DNA from: an uncultured Caulobacterales bacterium
Lineage (GTDB): Bacteria > Pseudomonadota > Alphaproteobacteria > Caulobacterales > Maricaulaceae
Assembly (NCBI GenBank): GCA_937928165.1
Contig: CALFVT010000007.1
Span: forward strand, 62,001 to 126,000
DNA: 64,000 nucleotides
Reading direction: 5' to 3'
Shown: positions 1-8,918 of the stretch, one piece after another
Layout: every line of letters begins with the position of its first letter
Position numbering within the stretch: position 1 is the first letter of the stretch
Program-made: the position numbers and the translations under genes
The notes under the pieces: model-generated
Databases searched by the model: none
Told to the model about the DNA's origin: nothing
What the model saw: only the letters and a program-made list of their open reading frames with translations

Positions 1-225
1 GCGGTAGCTCTCGATTACCAAATTTGCGAGGAGCTTTTCGCACATGGCTGTCACATCGGCTTCGGCCTGCGTGCGGTCTTCACCGTTTAGATCAAGTTCG
101 ATAACCTTGCCTTGGCGAGCGCCTTTGACGCTGTCAAAACCCAAATCATTTAATGACCGAGCAATGGCGCGGCCTTGGGGGTCCAGCACGCCGGGTTTGA
201 GGCCAATGTGAACAATCGCTTTCAT
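1..225 (-). CDS. purS: PurS, FGAM synthase small subunit (partial)
   Basis: Seventy-five codons read leftward from the ATG at 225 to the window edge with no stop. The N-terminus (MKAIVHIGLKPGVLDPQG) and the following GLKPG-x-DPQGRAI pattern are typical of PurS, the roughly 80-residue subunit that bridges PurQ and PurL in formylglycinamidine ribonucleotide synthase. Only about five residues should be missing at the C-terminus. An AAAGGA ribosome-binding site lies just upstream. It follows purC by 28 nt on the same strand, so the two are probably the start of a pur operon that continues outside the window with purQ/purL (inference). Confidence 0.9.
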   Translation of the reverse strand, partial: MKAIVHIGLKPGVLDPQGRAIARSLNDLGFDSVKGARQGKVIELDLNGEDRTQAEADVTAMCEKLLANLVIESYR

Positions 226-253
226 GGGAAATCCTTTAGGGAATCAAGAGGTC

Positions 254-1027
254 TTATTTGGGACGGCTAGGGAAGGGGGCGATATTGTCGCCGCCGACTG
301 TGGGCTGTTTTAAAATGCCAAGTCGCGTGGCGACTTCACTATAGGCTTCGGTGACGTCGCCGAGGTCCCGGCGGAAACGGTCTTTATCAAGCTTTTTATG
401 GGTTTCCCAATCCCAAAGGCGGCAGCTATCCGGGCTGATTTCATCCGCAAGGATAATCTGATGTCCGTCGCCGGCTGCGAGGCGGCCAAATTCAATTTTG
501 AAGTCAACAAGGCGAATGCCGACACCAGCAAAAAGCCCTTGCATATAGTCATTAATACGCAAGGTCATGGCGATCATTTCGTCAACTTCCGCTTCGCTGG
601 CCCAGCCAAAAGCATGGATATGTTCTTCAGCAATCAAGGGATCGCCCAGATCATCGCGCTTGAGGCAAAATTCAACGATGGTGCGCGGTAAACGCTCTCC
701 TTCTTCAATGCCAAGGCGTTTTGACATGGTGCCCGCCGCCACATTGCGGCAAATAACTTCGAGGGGTACGATCTCCACTCTCTTGATGAGCTGCTCACGC
801 ATGTTCAGGCGTTTGATGAAATGAGTGGGAATCCCAATTTCCGCCAACCGCAGCATCATATATTCGGAGATACGGTTGTTTAAAACGCCTTTGCCGTCCA
901 AAGTCGCCTTTTTTTGTGCATTAAAGGCGGTGGCATCATCCTTGAAATATTGAATCAATGTCCCGGGTTCAGGGCCTTCATAGAGGATTTTGGCTTTACC
1001 TTCATAAATCTGTTTACGGCGGCTCAT
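254..1027 (-). CDS. purC: SAICAR synthetase
   Basis: Phosphoribosylaminoimidazole-succinocarboxamide synthase couples CAIR and aspartate with ATP in de novo purine synthesis (cytoplasm). The 257 residues are full length for the family. Visible marks are the N-terminal [13 protein letters not shown] nucleotide-binding strand, the [18 protein letters not shown] signature near residue 85-102, and [12 protein letters not shown] near residue 195-206. A GGGAG ribosome-binding site precedes the ATG. purS follows after 28 nt. A TATAAG hexamer on the minus strand at 1082-1077 is a reasonable -10 element for this operon. Confidence 0.97.
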   Translation of the reverse strand: MSRRKQIYEGKAKILYEGPEPGTLIQYFKDDATAFNAQKKATLDGKGVLNNRISEYMMLRLAEIGIPTHFIKRLNMREQLIKRVEIVPLEVICRNVAAGTMSKRLGIEEGERLPRTIVEFCLKRDDLGDPLIAEEHIHAFGWASEAEVDEMIAMTLRINDYMQGLFAGVGIRLVDFKIEFGRLAAGDGHQIILADEISPDSCRLWDWETHKKLDKDRFRRDLGDVTEAYSEVATRLGILKQPTVGGDNIAPFPSRPK

Positions 1028-1072
1028 AGACGCTCCCAGTGGATGGCGTTGTGCATATTAGCTCTAAGGCCG

Positions 1073-1173
1073 TGCTCTTATACGAAAGGGAGGCATCGGG
1101 CAATGATTCTACCGTGATTTAACTGAAAAACTTACGGCTGCGTTGGAAACCTCCGTCGTATGTGAAATAAGCA
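1073..1173. other. Rod-like dyad element between purC and zeta gene
   Basis: The intergenic stretch can fold into an interrupted rod: TGCT 1073-1076 with AGCA 1170-1173, ATACGA 1080-1085 with TCGTAT 1156-1161, GGAGG 1089-1093 with CCTCC 1150-1154, CAATG 1101-1105 with CGTTG 1141-1145 (one wobble), and CCGT 1112-1115 with ACGG 1134-1137. The helices nest in order with small internal loops. It may be a structured RNA on either strand or only the purC promoter region; function unknown. Confidence 0.35.
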
Positions 1174-1241
1174 GAAGGAATATATTGTTTTCATCACCGA
1201 TAGTCACTAAATGGAAGCTATAACACGGATTGGAAGCTAAA

Positions 1242-1565
1242 ATGTCTGGTTTTGATGAATTGAAAAATAATAACGAGCGCAAGTTTGTTCTCGAAGCGCA
1301 GCAGGAATTTAAGGCTGAAGCACGCCGTAATAAACATCTTGCCCTTTGGGCGGCTGACTTATTCAAATTTGATGACGTGAAAACAAAGGCTTACATCCTC
1401 GAGGTTATCACCTCTGATATGGAAGAGGCGGGGGATGATGATGTTTTTCGTAAGATGAAAGCAGATTTCGAGAGCCGAGGGGTCGAAATGAGCGACGTTG
1501 CTTTGCGTGAAAAAATGAATGAGTTTCTAGAGCAAGCCCGCGAAGAAGTCTTTAAAGAAGGCTAA
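1242..1565 (+). CDS. F1-ATPase inhibitor zeta subunit (DUF1476)
   Basis: A 107-residue, charged, helical protein of the DUF1476 family. In alphaproteobacteria such as Paracoccus the family member is the zeta subunit, which blocks reverse (hydrolytic) rotation of F1Fo ATP synthase. The start is placed at ATG 1242 (MSGFDELKNNNERKF) because homologues begin at this point; an in-frame TTG at 1230 is a weaker choice. A GGAAG ribosome-binding site lies at 1232-1236. The gene is single and not beside the atp operon, as is usual. Function is inferred from the family. Confidence 0.9.
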   Translation: MSGFDELKNNNERKFVLEAQQEFKAEARRNKHLALWAADLFKFDDVKTKAYILEVITSDMEEAGDDDVFRKMKADFESRGVEMSDVALREKMNEFLEQAREEVFKEG

Positions 1566-1595
1566 ATTCACTATTTATTCTAATTATTCGGCGCT

Positions 1596-2054
1596 CTAAT
1601 TATTTGGTTCTGGACAAGTAAAGTTCAGAGCCGCTTGATCCGCAAGGGCATAGGTTTTCAAATTTGAAATCTGCGCGACCATATCATTGGGCGTATATTT
1701 CAAATTGACGCAGCCTAATGTTGTCTTAGTTGTCGCATCAATAATTGCCGCAAAACCTGTGACCCCAAGCCATGTGTTATATTGCTGAATAATTTGGCGG
1801 TCAAAAGCATAATGGGCACTGACTTCTGATAGGCTTGGGTTTGAAATGTCTATGGTCACATATTCAATACTCGGGTCGCCCATAATATTCAGCGCTTGAT
1901 TGAGATTAGGCTCAACAATCTTACAGGGGGCGCACCAATCAGCGCGGAACATCACCACATAAAGCTCTGGGCGGGTTTGCGCCTGAGCCTTCGTACTTAC
2001 CTGACTGGCAGAAAGAATAATAAAGCTTAGAAAAAGATAAAACAATCGTGTCAT
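1596..2054 (-). CDS. Exported thioredoxin-fold protein with CAPC motif
   Basis: A 152-residue protein with an N-terminal signal peptide (hydrophobic residues 4-17, likely cleavage near the AQAQ at 23-26) followed by a thioredoxin fold. The redox motif is Trp40-Cys41-Ala-Pro-Cys44, so a periplasmic or membrane-tethered thiol oxidoreductase is likely. The usual cis-proline position is not obvious. A second cysteine pair, in GCVN near residue 114 and the C-terminal TCPE, is shared with the neighbour at 2168-2647, with which it aligns without gaps around the active site. The pair looks like a tandem duplication. Substrate unknown. Confidence 0.75.
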   Translation of the reverse strand: MTRLFYLFLSFIILSASQVSTKAQAQTRPELYVVMFRADWCAPCKIVEPNLNQALNIMGDPSIEYVTIDISNPSLSEVSAHYAFDRQIIQQYNTWLGVTGFAAIIDATTKTTLGCVNLKYTPNDMVAQISNLKTYALADQAALNFTCPEPNN

Positions 2055-2113
2055 AACTCTACTTATTCCACAAAGGCCGTGAACTCTAGATGAATATTAT
2101 CTGGTGGGAAAAT

Positions 2114-2143
2114 AAAAAACCGGCTCTTGTTACAGAACCGGTT
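2114..2143 (-). terminator. Intrinsic terminator
   Basis: On the minus strand AACCGGTTCT pairs with AGAGCCGGTT (10 bp, one wobble) around a 6-nt loop and is followed by TTTTTTATTTT. It lies 24 nt after the stop of the thioredoxin-like gene at 2168-2647, so the two paralogues are probably separately transcribed or only partly co-transcribed. Confidence 0.8.
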
Positions 2144-2167
2144 TGATAGATTTAATGCGGCTTAAAA

Positions 2168-2647
2168 TTACTTAGGCACGACATTGTAAACGGGGGGACA
2201 TTGTGTTGTCTTTTGGCCCGTTGAAGCATTGGACAAATAAGCGCTACCTTTTGCACGGGCGGCCATTTTACCAAGCTCTTTCGCCATTTCATTGGCAGAG
2301 AACTGTCCGTTCACGCAGCCAATAACACGCTTTGTTTTGGCGTCGACAACCGCAGCAAAGCCGGGAAGCCCGACCCACTGGTTAAAGACGGGGACAATGT
2401 CGCGGTCAAAGGCTTCATGAGCGCCTTTTTCCCATTTGGCAGCTGTCGAGGTGTCAATGACAACCTCTTCAGCATCTCCTCCCACCATCGCCAAGGCTGT
2501 AGCCAACTGGCTATCAAGAACTTGGCTCTCTGTGTTCTTATCATTCCGGAAATTTACGACGTAAACATCGGGGGATGTCGCAAAAGCGTCTGCAGAAAGT
2601 GCTGCAACAAACCCAAGTGTTGCAAGTGTAGAAGCTAACTTCTTCAT
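2168..2647 (-). CDS. Exported thioredoxin-like paralogue lacking active-site cysteines
   Basis: A 159-residue protein with a clear signal peptide (MKKLASTLATLGFVAALSAD, cleavage probably after AFA at 21-23). It aligns without gaps to the neighbour at 1596-2054: YVVNFRND matches YVVMFRAD, but the WCAPC motif is replaced by Lys37-Asn-Thr-Glu-Ser41. The two other conserved cysteines (GCVN, and a C-terminal QCPP) are kept. FDRDIVPVFNQWVGLPGFAAVVDA is also shared in form with the neighbour. It therefore keeps the fold but not thioredoxin redox chemistry. Role unknown; possibly a binding protein or partner. Confidence 0.75.
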   Translation of the reverse strand: MKKLASTLATLGFVAALSADAFATSPDVYVVNFRNDKNTESQVLDSQLATALAMVGGDAEEVVIDTSTAAKWEKGAHEAFDRDIVPVFNQWVGLPGFAAVVDAKTKRVIGCVNGQFSANEMAKELGKMAARAKGSAYLSNASTGQKTTQCPPVYNVVPK

Positions 2648-2826
2648 GTTTTAATCCTCAATTTTAACGCGCGCTGATGCGGTATCGCCCAGTGCATTCA
2701 CCTGTTTTGTTATGAGGCAAGGATTATCAAAAAGAGGTTTAAAAAAATTAAACGCGCCATTAGGAGTACGTTTACGAAACTTTCCATAATCGTTAATTTT
2801 AAGAATAAACCCTTGAATTAATTCGA

Positions 2827-4149
2827 TTAAAAAACACGTGAAAAAATAACATCAACATGTTTAAGGTGGTATTCGTCATCAAAAAGACCATCAATTTCAT
2901 CATCTGTTAATCTTGCCGTAACATCTTGGTCATTTTTCAGTAAGTTTTGGAAGGTTCCGTCCCCTGCATTTCCTGCGGTTCTGAACATTTCCCACACTTT
3001 CATTGCATTTCTTTGCACAAGGCGGTAGGCACTCTCGCGGCTTTCTCCGGCTTGGGTGAGAGCAAGCAATATTCGCTGCGAATTATGAAGCCCGCCAAGA
3101 CGGTCCATATTGCCGCGCATTTGATCAGGATAGACAACAAGCTTTTCAATCACCCCAGCTAATCGGTGCAAGGCAAAATCAAGATGCACAGTTGTATCCG
3201 GGCCAATGCCGCGCTCAACGGAGCTATGGGAGATGTCCCGCTCATGCCAGAGGGCGACATTTTCCATGGCCGGCGTTACGGCCATGCGCACAAGCCGGGC
3301 AAGGCCCGTTAGGTTCTCAGTTAAGACTGGATTGCGCTTGTGGGGCATGGCGGAGGAGCCTTTTTGTCCCTTAGAGAAAAACTCCTCGGCCTCTAGCACT
3401 TCTGTGCGTTGGAGGTGGCGGATTTCTGTGGCGAGCCGCTCAATAGAGCTGGCGATGATCCCAAGGGCGGCAAAATAAGCGGCGTGACGATCGCGGGGAA
3501 TGACTTGTGTGGAGACGGGCTCAATCTCAAGGCCCATTTTCTCTGCTACATGGGCTTCAACGCTGGGGTCTATATTGGCGAAGGTTCCAATCGCGCCGGA
3601 AATTGCGCAAACGGCGATTTCTTTACGGGCCGTCACAAGGCGCTCCCGCCCGCGGGCAAATTCGGCGTAGGCCTGCGCGAGTTTAACGCCAAATGTTGTT
3701 GGCTCCGCGTGGATGCCGTGGCTGCGGCCAATGGTGATGGTATATTTATGCTCCTCGGCGCGGGTTTTAAGGGCGGCTAAGACGCGGTCCATACCGGTGA
3801 GCAATATATCTGTCGCCCGCGCGAGCTGTACGGATAAGGTGGTGTCAAGAATATCCGATGAGGTAAAGCCTTGATGGACGAAGCGGCTATCCTCGCCGAT
3901 AAATTCTGCAAGATGAGTAAGGAAGGCAATGACGTCATGTTTGACTTCGCGTTCGATCTCGTCAATGCGGGCCACGTCAAATTCGGCTGCGCCGCCGCGC
4001 TCCCAGATGTTTTTTGCCGCTTTCTTGGGGATCACGCCAATCTCTGCGAGGGCATCGCAGCCATGGGCTTCGATTTCAAACCAAATCCGGTATTTTGTTG
4101 CAGCTGACCAAATTTCGGTCATTTCCTTGCGGGCATAGCGCTCAATCAT
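2827..4149 (-). CDS. purB: Adenylosuccinate lyase
   Basis: PurB cleaves SAICAR to AICAR and adenylosuccinate to AMP, releasing fumarate. The 440 residues match the short bacterial class. The fumarase/aspartase superfamily signature SSAMPHKRNP is at about residues 265-275, and the mobile-loop serines are in it. TSSDILDTT near residue 95 and HGIHAEPTTFG near 145 carry the other active-site residues, including the general acid/base histidine region. It is separated from purC by two unrelated genes, so purine genes are clustered but not one operon here. Confidence 0.97.
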   Translation of the reverse strand: MIERYARKEMTEIWSAATKYRIWFEIEAHGCDALAEIGVIPKKAAKNIWERGGAAEFDVARIDEIEREVKHDVIAFLTHLAEFIGEDSRFVHQGFTSSDILDTTLSVQLARATDILLTGMDRVLAALKTRAEEHKYTITIGRSHGIHAEPTTFGVKLAQAYAEFARGRERLVTARKEIAVCAISGAIGTFANIDPSVEAHVAEKMGLEIEPVSTQVIPRDRHAAYFAALGIIASSIERLATEIRHLQRTEVLEAEEFFSKGQKGSSAMPHKRNPVLTENLTGLARLVRMAVTPAMENVALWHERDISHSSVERGIGPDTTVHLDFALHRLAGVIEKLVVYPDQMRGNMDRLGGLHNSQRILLALTQAGESRESAYRLVQRNAMKVWEMFRTAGNAGDGTFQNLLKNDQDVTARLTDDEIDGLFDDEYHLKHVDVIFSRVF

Positions 4150-4230
4150 CTTAGACTCACCTTAATATTTTGTCCGCCTTAGACAAAAGCCCGCCGCAAA
4201 GGTCAAGCCCGCTTTGTCATTCGTAGAAAA

Positions 4231-5574
4231 TTAAGCGCCGCCGTGGTTGCGGGCTTCCGCTTCGTCCCAGTCTTTCGGGAGGCGTTTGGCGGCATATAGA
4301 AAACTCCCGACGCTTAAGAAAAACGCAAGCCCTGTAAGGCCAAGACTATAACGAATAGCGACGACTTTGCCGTGGTCAGGTTCAAAGTGATCGGCGAGCA
4401 CACCAACAAGTGTCGGCCCGCCGCCGAGCGCAATGAGGTTGAGCACAAGAAAAAAGATCGCTGTCGACATTGCGCGCATATTGATTGGTGCAAGGGTCTG
4501 AGCAATGGCAAAGCTTGGCCCCAAATACATGCCGATGAAAAACAGAAAAAGTCCAACAAAGACCATATGTAGGCTTACGCTTGGAGCCCAATAGGCGGCG
4601 AGGAGTAAAGGAAAGCAAATTAATATCGTAACGGCAGGGACGATACCATAATAGCGAATGCTTCGTTTTGCGAGGCGGTCTGTGATTTTCCCGCCGAGAA
4701 ATGTCCCGAGCGCATAAGCGGTGAGATTAAGGGCGGCGAGGGTAAACATCATGGACTTAAATCCGTAGCGGGCTTCTTCGGGGGCGCTAAAGTCAAAGGG
4801 TAAGAGGTAATCAATCTGCCACGTTGCGGCGGCATAGGCGACGAAAGAGGCGGCGGTAATGCCAAAACACATGGCCCACCATGAAGGAATGGACAAAAGC
4901 GTTTTAAGAGCTGTAAAGAAGGGCGGTTTTGCGGCGGCGGTATGGGCCGCCTTTTTTTGAACGTCTTGAATGCCGCGCACAGGTTCGCGGATAATGAGCC
5001 GCGCCAATACAGCGAGTAATATGCCGCTAACCCCCAATGTGATGAGTAATTGCTGCCAATCGAACTTCACATCCGGATTGCCCCGGGCGATGCCGGTAAA
5101 GAAATAGGCAAAGCCTTGACCAAGCGGGATGCCAAGGGCGTAAATGCCGAGCGCGGTGGAGCGTTCTTCCTTGGGGAATAAGTCGGAAATCATCGAATGG
5201 GACGGCGGAGAACCGCCCGCTTCGCCAACGCCGACGCCCATCCGCGCAATAGCAATCTGCACGAAATTCGACGCCATACCTGTGAGGGCGGTAAACCCGC
5301 TCCAAACAGCCAGAGATAATGTCACAATATTGGTGCGGTTATAACGATCCGCGAGCCATGCGATAGGAATACCGATTGCCGTATAAAAAATCGCGAAGAG
5401 GAAGCCTTTCAACAAGCCCATTTGTGTGTTGGTTAGGCTCAAGTCGGCCTGAATAAAAGGCGATAAAATGCCGATAATTTGACGGTCAATAAAATTAAAG
5501 GCGTAAATCAGCGTTAAAAGCAAAAGAACGATAGTTCTATAGGATTTGCCTTTTGGTGTTGCGTTATCTGACAT
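4231..5574 (-). CDS. MFS transporter, spinster-like
   Basis: A major facilitator superfamily permease of about 447 residues with 12 predicted transmembrane helices. Marks are FNFIDRQIIGILSP in helix 1, typical of the spinster/sphingolipid-transporter-like branch, and a motif-A loop WLADRYNR between helices 2 and 3. The start is placed at MSDNATPKGK (ATG 5574); an in-frame ATG at 5598 would add eight residues with no better ribosome-binding site. The substrate cannot be read from the sequence. It stands alone between purB and radC. Confidence 0.85.
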   Translation of the reverse strand: MSDNATPKGKSYRTIVLLLLTLIYAFNFIDRQIIGILSPFIQADLSLTNTQMGLLKGFLFAIFYTAIGIPIAWLADRYNRTNIVTLSLAVWSGFTALTGMASNFVQIAIARMGVGVGEAGGSPPSHSMISDLFPKEERSTALGIYALGIPLGQGFAYFFTGIARGNPDVKFDWQQLLITLGVSGILLAVLARLIIREPVRGIQDVQKKAAHTAAAKPPFFTALKTLLSIPSWWAMCFGITAASFVAYAAATWQIDYLLPFDFSAPEEARYGFKSMMFTLAALNLTAYALGTFLGGKITDRLAKRSIRYYGIVPAVTILICFPLLLAAYWAPSVSLHMVFVGLFLFFIGMYLGPSFAIAQTLAPINMRAMSTAIFFLVLNLIALGGGPTLVGVLADHFEPDHGKVVAIRYSLGLTGLAFFLSVGSFLYAAKRLPKDWDEAEARNHGGA

Positions 5575-5665
5575 GTGGTGTCCCAAAGTTTTAAGCATGT
5601 TTGGCTGATATGCCGCAGTCTGTCATCTTATAGTTTGAAGGCGAATTGTAAATTATGCCATTAAT

Positions 5666-6364
5666 CTACATCAGCCCTAATGTGCGAAAGCTGGCGATAT
5701 TATCGCGGCCAATGATGAGGTGGTCATGTATTGTCACGCCGAGGGGCTTCATGGCCGCGATCATTTGGTTTGTCATATCAATATCGCTTTGGCTGGGTGT
5801 AGGGTCGCCGGAGGGGTGGTTATGAGCAAGGATAATCGCAGTGGCTTCATGAGCGAGGGCGCGTTTCATGACTTCGCGCGGATAAACCGGCGCGCGGTCA
5901 ACAGTGCCGTGACCAAGGATTTCATCGGCGATCAAGCGGTTTTTCTTATCGAGAAATAAGACGCGGAATTGCTCTTTCCGTTCAAATTGCATGGCGCTGC
6001 GGCAATAATCCAGCAGAGCCGACCAGCTTGAGAGGACAGGGCGGCCCATAAGGCTCTCTTGGCCCAGCTTGGTTGCAGCGGCGCGAATGACTTTGAGGTC
6101 AATGGCGGTTTTCTCGCTTATGCCTTTAACCTCCGTGAGCTGCTCTATGGGGGCGGAAATGACTTCGGCGAAACTGCCAAATTGCGCGATGAGCGTTTTC
6201 GCGAGGGGTTTTATGTCTCGGCGAGGTATAGAGCGAAAGAGATAAAGTTCTAACAGCTCATAATCGGCCAATGCCTCGACGCCTTTTTCAGCAAATCGTT
6301 CCCGAAGCCTATCACGGTGGCCGTGATAATGCGGTTTTGGTGGTTTTGGCTTATCTACGCTCAC
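5666..6364 (-). CDS. radC: RadC family JAB-domain protein
   Basis: A 232-residue RadC-type protein. It has an N-terminal helix-hairpin-helix-like region (residues about 15-110) and a C-terminal JAB/MPN metallopeptidase domain with the motif [14 protein letters not shown] (about residues 180-193), which carries the HxH and distal Asp zinc ligands. Despite the name, a DNA-repair role is not established for the family. It uses a GTG start 13 nt after the map stop and is probably co-transcribed with sfsA and map, an arrangement common in alphaproteobacteria. Confidence 0.9.
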   Translation of the reverse strand: MSVDKPKPPKPHYHGHRDRLRERFAEKGVEALADYELLELYLFRSIPRRDIKPLAKTLIAQFGSFAEVISAPIEQLTEVKGISEKTAIDLKVIRAAATKLGQESLMGRPVLSSWSALLDYCRSAMQFERKEQFRVLFLDKKNRLIADEILGHGTVDRAPVYPREVMKRALAHEATAIILAHNHPSGDPTPSQSDIDMTNQMIAAMKPLGVTIHDHLIIGRDNIASFRTLGLM

Positions 6365-6377
6365 CCCTATTAAGGCC

Positions 6378-7199
6378 CTAAAGGTAAGGCGGCTTGTGAA
6401 GCCCTTTAGGGGAGGTGGTGAAAATCTCGCATCCCGTTTTGGTCACGCCAATAGAATGTTCAAACTGTGCTGTGAGTTTTCTATCGCGGGTCACCGCCGT
6501 CCAGCCGTCAGAGAGAATTTTAACGTCAGGCCGGCCCAGATTTATCATCGGTTCAATGGTAAAAAACATACCTTCTTTTAGGGTTTCGCCTTCGCCGGGG
6601 CGGCCATAATGCAGTATATTCGGGCTGTCGTGGAATAAGCGCCCAAGGCCGTGACCGCAGAAATCTTGTACAATCGAGCAGCGCTCATTTTCGGCAAAGC
6701 GCTGTATGGCTGCGCCGATATCGCCAGTTGTATTTCCGGGCTTGACCGCAGCAATGCCGAGCATCAAGCTGTCATAAGTGATATTGATTAACCTTTCTGC
6801 GCGGCGGTTGATCTCTCCTACAGGATACATACGCGAGGTGTCCCCATGCCAACCATTAACAATAACAGTCACGTCAATATTAACAATATCGCCGTTTTTC
6901 ATGGGCTTTGGAGAGGGTATGCCGTGGCAAACAACGTGATTAACTGATGTGCAGACCGTGTGTTGATAACCACGGTAGCCAAGGCAGGCCGGAACTGCGC
7001 CGTGATCTAAAATAAACTCCTGCGATAGATTATCTATATGCTCAGTTGTGACGCCCGGCGCGACTTCGGCGGTGAGCATATCAAGGCACTGCGCCGCGAG
7101 TCGTCCAGCTTTGCGCATGCCTTCAAAATCAGCGGGGCTATGGAGTTTAATCGCGCCGTCCCTTAGGTCAGGGGCTTGGTCCGCATCTATGTAATTCAT
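6378..7199 (-). CDS. map: Methionine aminopeptidase, type I
   Basis: Removes the initiator methionine from nascent proteins using two metal ions. The 273 residues fit type Ia. Visible metal-site segments are [18 protein letters not shown] (two Asp ligands), the [11 protein letters not shown] histidine segment, and FFTIEPMIN (Glu ligand), with the last Glu in [10 protein letters not shown]. An AGGACAG ribosome-binding site precedes the ATG. It sits between sfsA and radC on the same strand. Confidence 0.97.
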   Translation of the reverse strand: MNYIDADQAPDLRDGAIKLHSPADFEGMRKAGRLAAQCLDMLTAEVAPGVTTEHIDNLSQEFILDHGAVPACLGYRGYQHTVCTSVNHVVCHGIPSPKPMKNGDIVNIDVTVIVNGWHGDTSRMYPVGEINRRAERLINITYDSLMLGIAAVKPGNTTGDIGAAIQRFAENERCSIVQDFCGHGLGRLFHDSPNILHYGRPGEGETLKEGMFFTIEPMINLGRPDVKILSDGWTAVTRDRKLTAQFEHSIGVTKTGCEIFTTSPKGLHKPPYL

Positions 7200-7272
7200 T
7201 ATCTGTCCTGAAATCGACCGTAAAATATAATCGCCTTTATTTCACATTACATTGATAATTGGAACGGCTTAT

Positions 7273-7986
7273 TTACGTCCTATACGGCCTAAAAATATTT
7301 TTAATCGGCGGCCCCAGTTGAATGCCTTGCGAGGTGATAATACTGCCGTAAACAAGTGTTTCGACCCCCGCCGCGCGGGCGGTTTCATATCCCTTTGCAT
7401 ATTTGGGGTCTATATCCGCGGTGAGGGTAAATTCACTGCAATCATCTCGGTTGACCAGGTAAACCGTCACTGCGCGGTGACCTTGTGATACCATTAACGA
7501 CAAATCACCTAAATGTTTAAGCCCCCGTGCCGTTGGACTATCGGGGAAACTCGCAAGGCCGGGGCGAGGAGATAAGGTCACGCTTTTCACTTCCACATAA
7601 CAATCGGGCAGGCCGTCTTGGGTGAGGAGGAAATCAATGCGGCTATTACCGCTATATTTCTGCTCGGCTGTAATCGTTTTATAGGCCGCAAGGGGAGCGA
7701 TAGCCGTGCTGCGTAGGGCTTCACCAACGACATGATTGGCAAAGCCGGTATTGATAGAAATTCTTGCCTCGCCGCTTTCAATGATTTGCCAGTCATATTT
7801 AAGCTTGCGCTTTGGGTTTAATGCGGGCGTTACCCACACCGCTGAACCTGGCTCTTTTAGGCCCGTCATTGCGCCAGGATTGGCGCAATGGGCGGTTATA
7901 ACCTCGCCGCCGAGGTCAATATCAGCGAGAAAGCGTTTATAGCGCTGCACAAGGCGGCCTTTAATGATTGGGGCGGGAAAATCCAT
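7273..7986 (-). CDS. sfsA: SfsA family protein
   Basis: A 237-residue SfsA protein, annotated as sugar fermentation stimulation protein and containing a nuclease-like fold. Family marks are the N-terminal F-x-x-PxxxGRLVQRYKRFLAD, the AHCANPGAMTGL loop and the central RIDFLL-x-VEVKSVTLS region that resembles a restriction-endonuclease-like active site (D...E-x-K). The biochemical role is not settled in the family. First gene of the sfsA-map-radC run. Confidence 0.92.
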   Translation of the reverse strand: MDFPAPIIKGRLVQRYKRFLADIDLGGEVITAHCANPGAMTGLKEPGSAVWVTPALNPKRKLKYDWQIIESGEARISINTGFANHVVGEALRSTAIAPLAAYKTITAEQKYSGNSRIDFLLTQDGLPDCYVEVKSVTLSPRPGLASFPDSPTARGLKHLGDLSLMVSQGHRAVTVYLVNRDDCSEFTLTADIDPKYAKGYETARAAGVETLVYGSIITSQGIQLGPPIKNIFRPYRT

Positions 7987-8066
7987 AAGTTTATCGTTTT
8001 ATCAGTTTTAGAATCATAGTCTTTAAGTCGGTAACCCTAACAGCTTAACAAAGAAAGTCAGGCGCT

Positions 8067-8801
8067 ATGATGAATAATGTTAAAGCCGGCGTGATCTTAA
8101 TTGGCGATGAGCTTTTATCGGGCCGTACGCAAGATACAAATCTTGGCACAATAGCGCGGTTTTTGGCCCCCCTTGGCGTTGAAGTGGGCGAAGCACGGAT
8201 TATCGCCGATAATAAAGACGTAATTGTGCAAACCATTCGTGAGTTTGCAGGCCGCTTTGATTATGTTTTTACCACGGGCGGTATTGGGCCGACCCATGAT
8301 GATATTACGGCCGATTGCGTCGCCGAGGCATTTGAGTTGGGGATATCAGAGCGCGGTGATGCTATTGAGGCTTTGCTGGAGCGTTATGATATGAACGAGC
8401 TTAACGCGGCGCGGCGGCGCATGGCCCGTATTCCGGATGGGGCGAGCTTGATTAAGAACCCTGTTAGCCAAGCGCCGGGGTTTCAAACGGAAAATGTTTT
8501 TACCTTGGCGGGAGTGCCCGCGATCATGAAATCCATGCTCGCGGATATTACCTACCGTATTGAGGGCGGGGCGGAAGTATTCTCTGTGACTGTGACGGCG
8601 GAAAATATCGGTGAAGGGGACGCGGCGGCAGCGCTGGCAGAGATCGAAGCCGCCCATGACGGTGTAACTATTGGTAGCTACCCCTTTTTCAACGATGATC
8701 TTCGCGGCGTCAGCTTCGTCGCCCGCGCCCGTGATAGGGCCGTATTAAAAACTGTAGAAGAAGCCCTAAAAACTCTTGTTATCTCGCTAACAACTCGCTA
8801 A
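8067..8801 (+). CDS. CinA-like MoaB/Mog-domain protein
   Basis: A 244-residue stand-alone version of the CinA N-terminal domain (COG1058), related to molybdopterin-binding MoaB/MogA. Marks are VILIGDELLSGRTQDTN at the N-terminus and TTGGIGPTHDDITADCVAEA near residue 72-91. The nicotinamide-nucleotide amidase C-terminal domain of full CinA is absent, as in many alphaproteobacterial homologues. Two in-frame ATGs (8067, 8070) are possible starts. It is divergent from sfsA and is followed by tRNA-Leu after 21 nt. Confidence 0.88.
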   Translation: MMNNVKAGVILIGDELLSGRTQDTNLGTIARFLAPLGVEVGEARIIADNKDVIVQTIREFAGRFDYVFTTGGIGPTHDDITADCVAEAFELGISERGDAIEALLERYDMNELNAARRRMARIPDGASLIKNPVSQAPGFQTENVFTLAGVPAIMKSMLADITYRIEGGAEVFSVTVTAENIGEGDAAAALAEIEAAHDGVTIGSYPFFNDDLRGVSFVARARDRAVLKTVEEALKTLVISLTTR

Positions 8802-8822
8802 GTCGTGCTTTCATATAAGTCA

Positions 8823-8909
8823 GCGGGCGTGGTGGAATTGGTAGACACGCAAGACTTAAAATCTTGTTCCTGTATAGGAGTGCCGGTTCAATTCCGGCCG
8901 CCCGCACCA
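8823..8909 (+). tRNA. tRNA-Leu (anticodon UAA)
   Basis: An 87-nt class II tRNA. The acceptor stem GCGGGCG (8823-8829) pairs with CGCCCGC (8899-8905), followed by discriminator A and an encoded CCA. The anticodon arm CAAGA-CTTAAAA-TCTTG gives anticodon TAA. A long variable arm follows and the T arm contains GGTTCAATTCC. It lies between the CinA-like gene and the convergent acs. Confidence 0.98.
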
Positions 8910-8918
8910 GTTTTTCTT

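Noticed and set aside
2750-2826. TTAA-rich sequences resembling CtrA boxes
   Set aside because: The spacings between TTAA half-sites are 2 or 5 nt, not the 7 nt required for a CtrA site.
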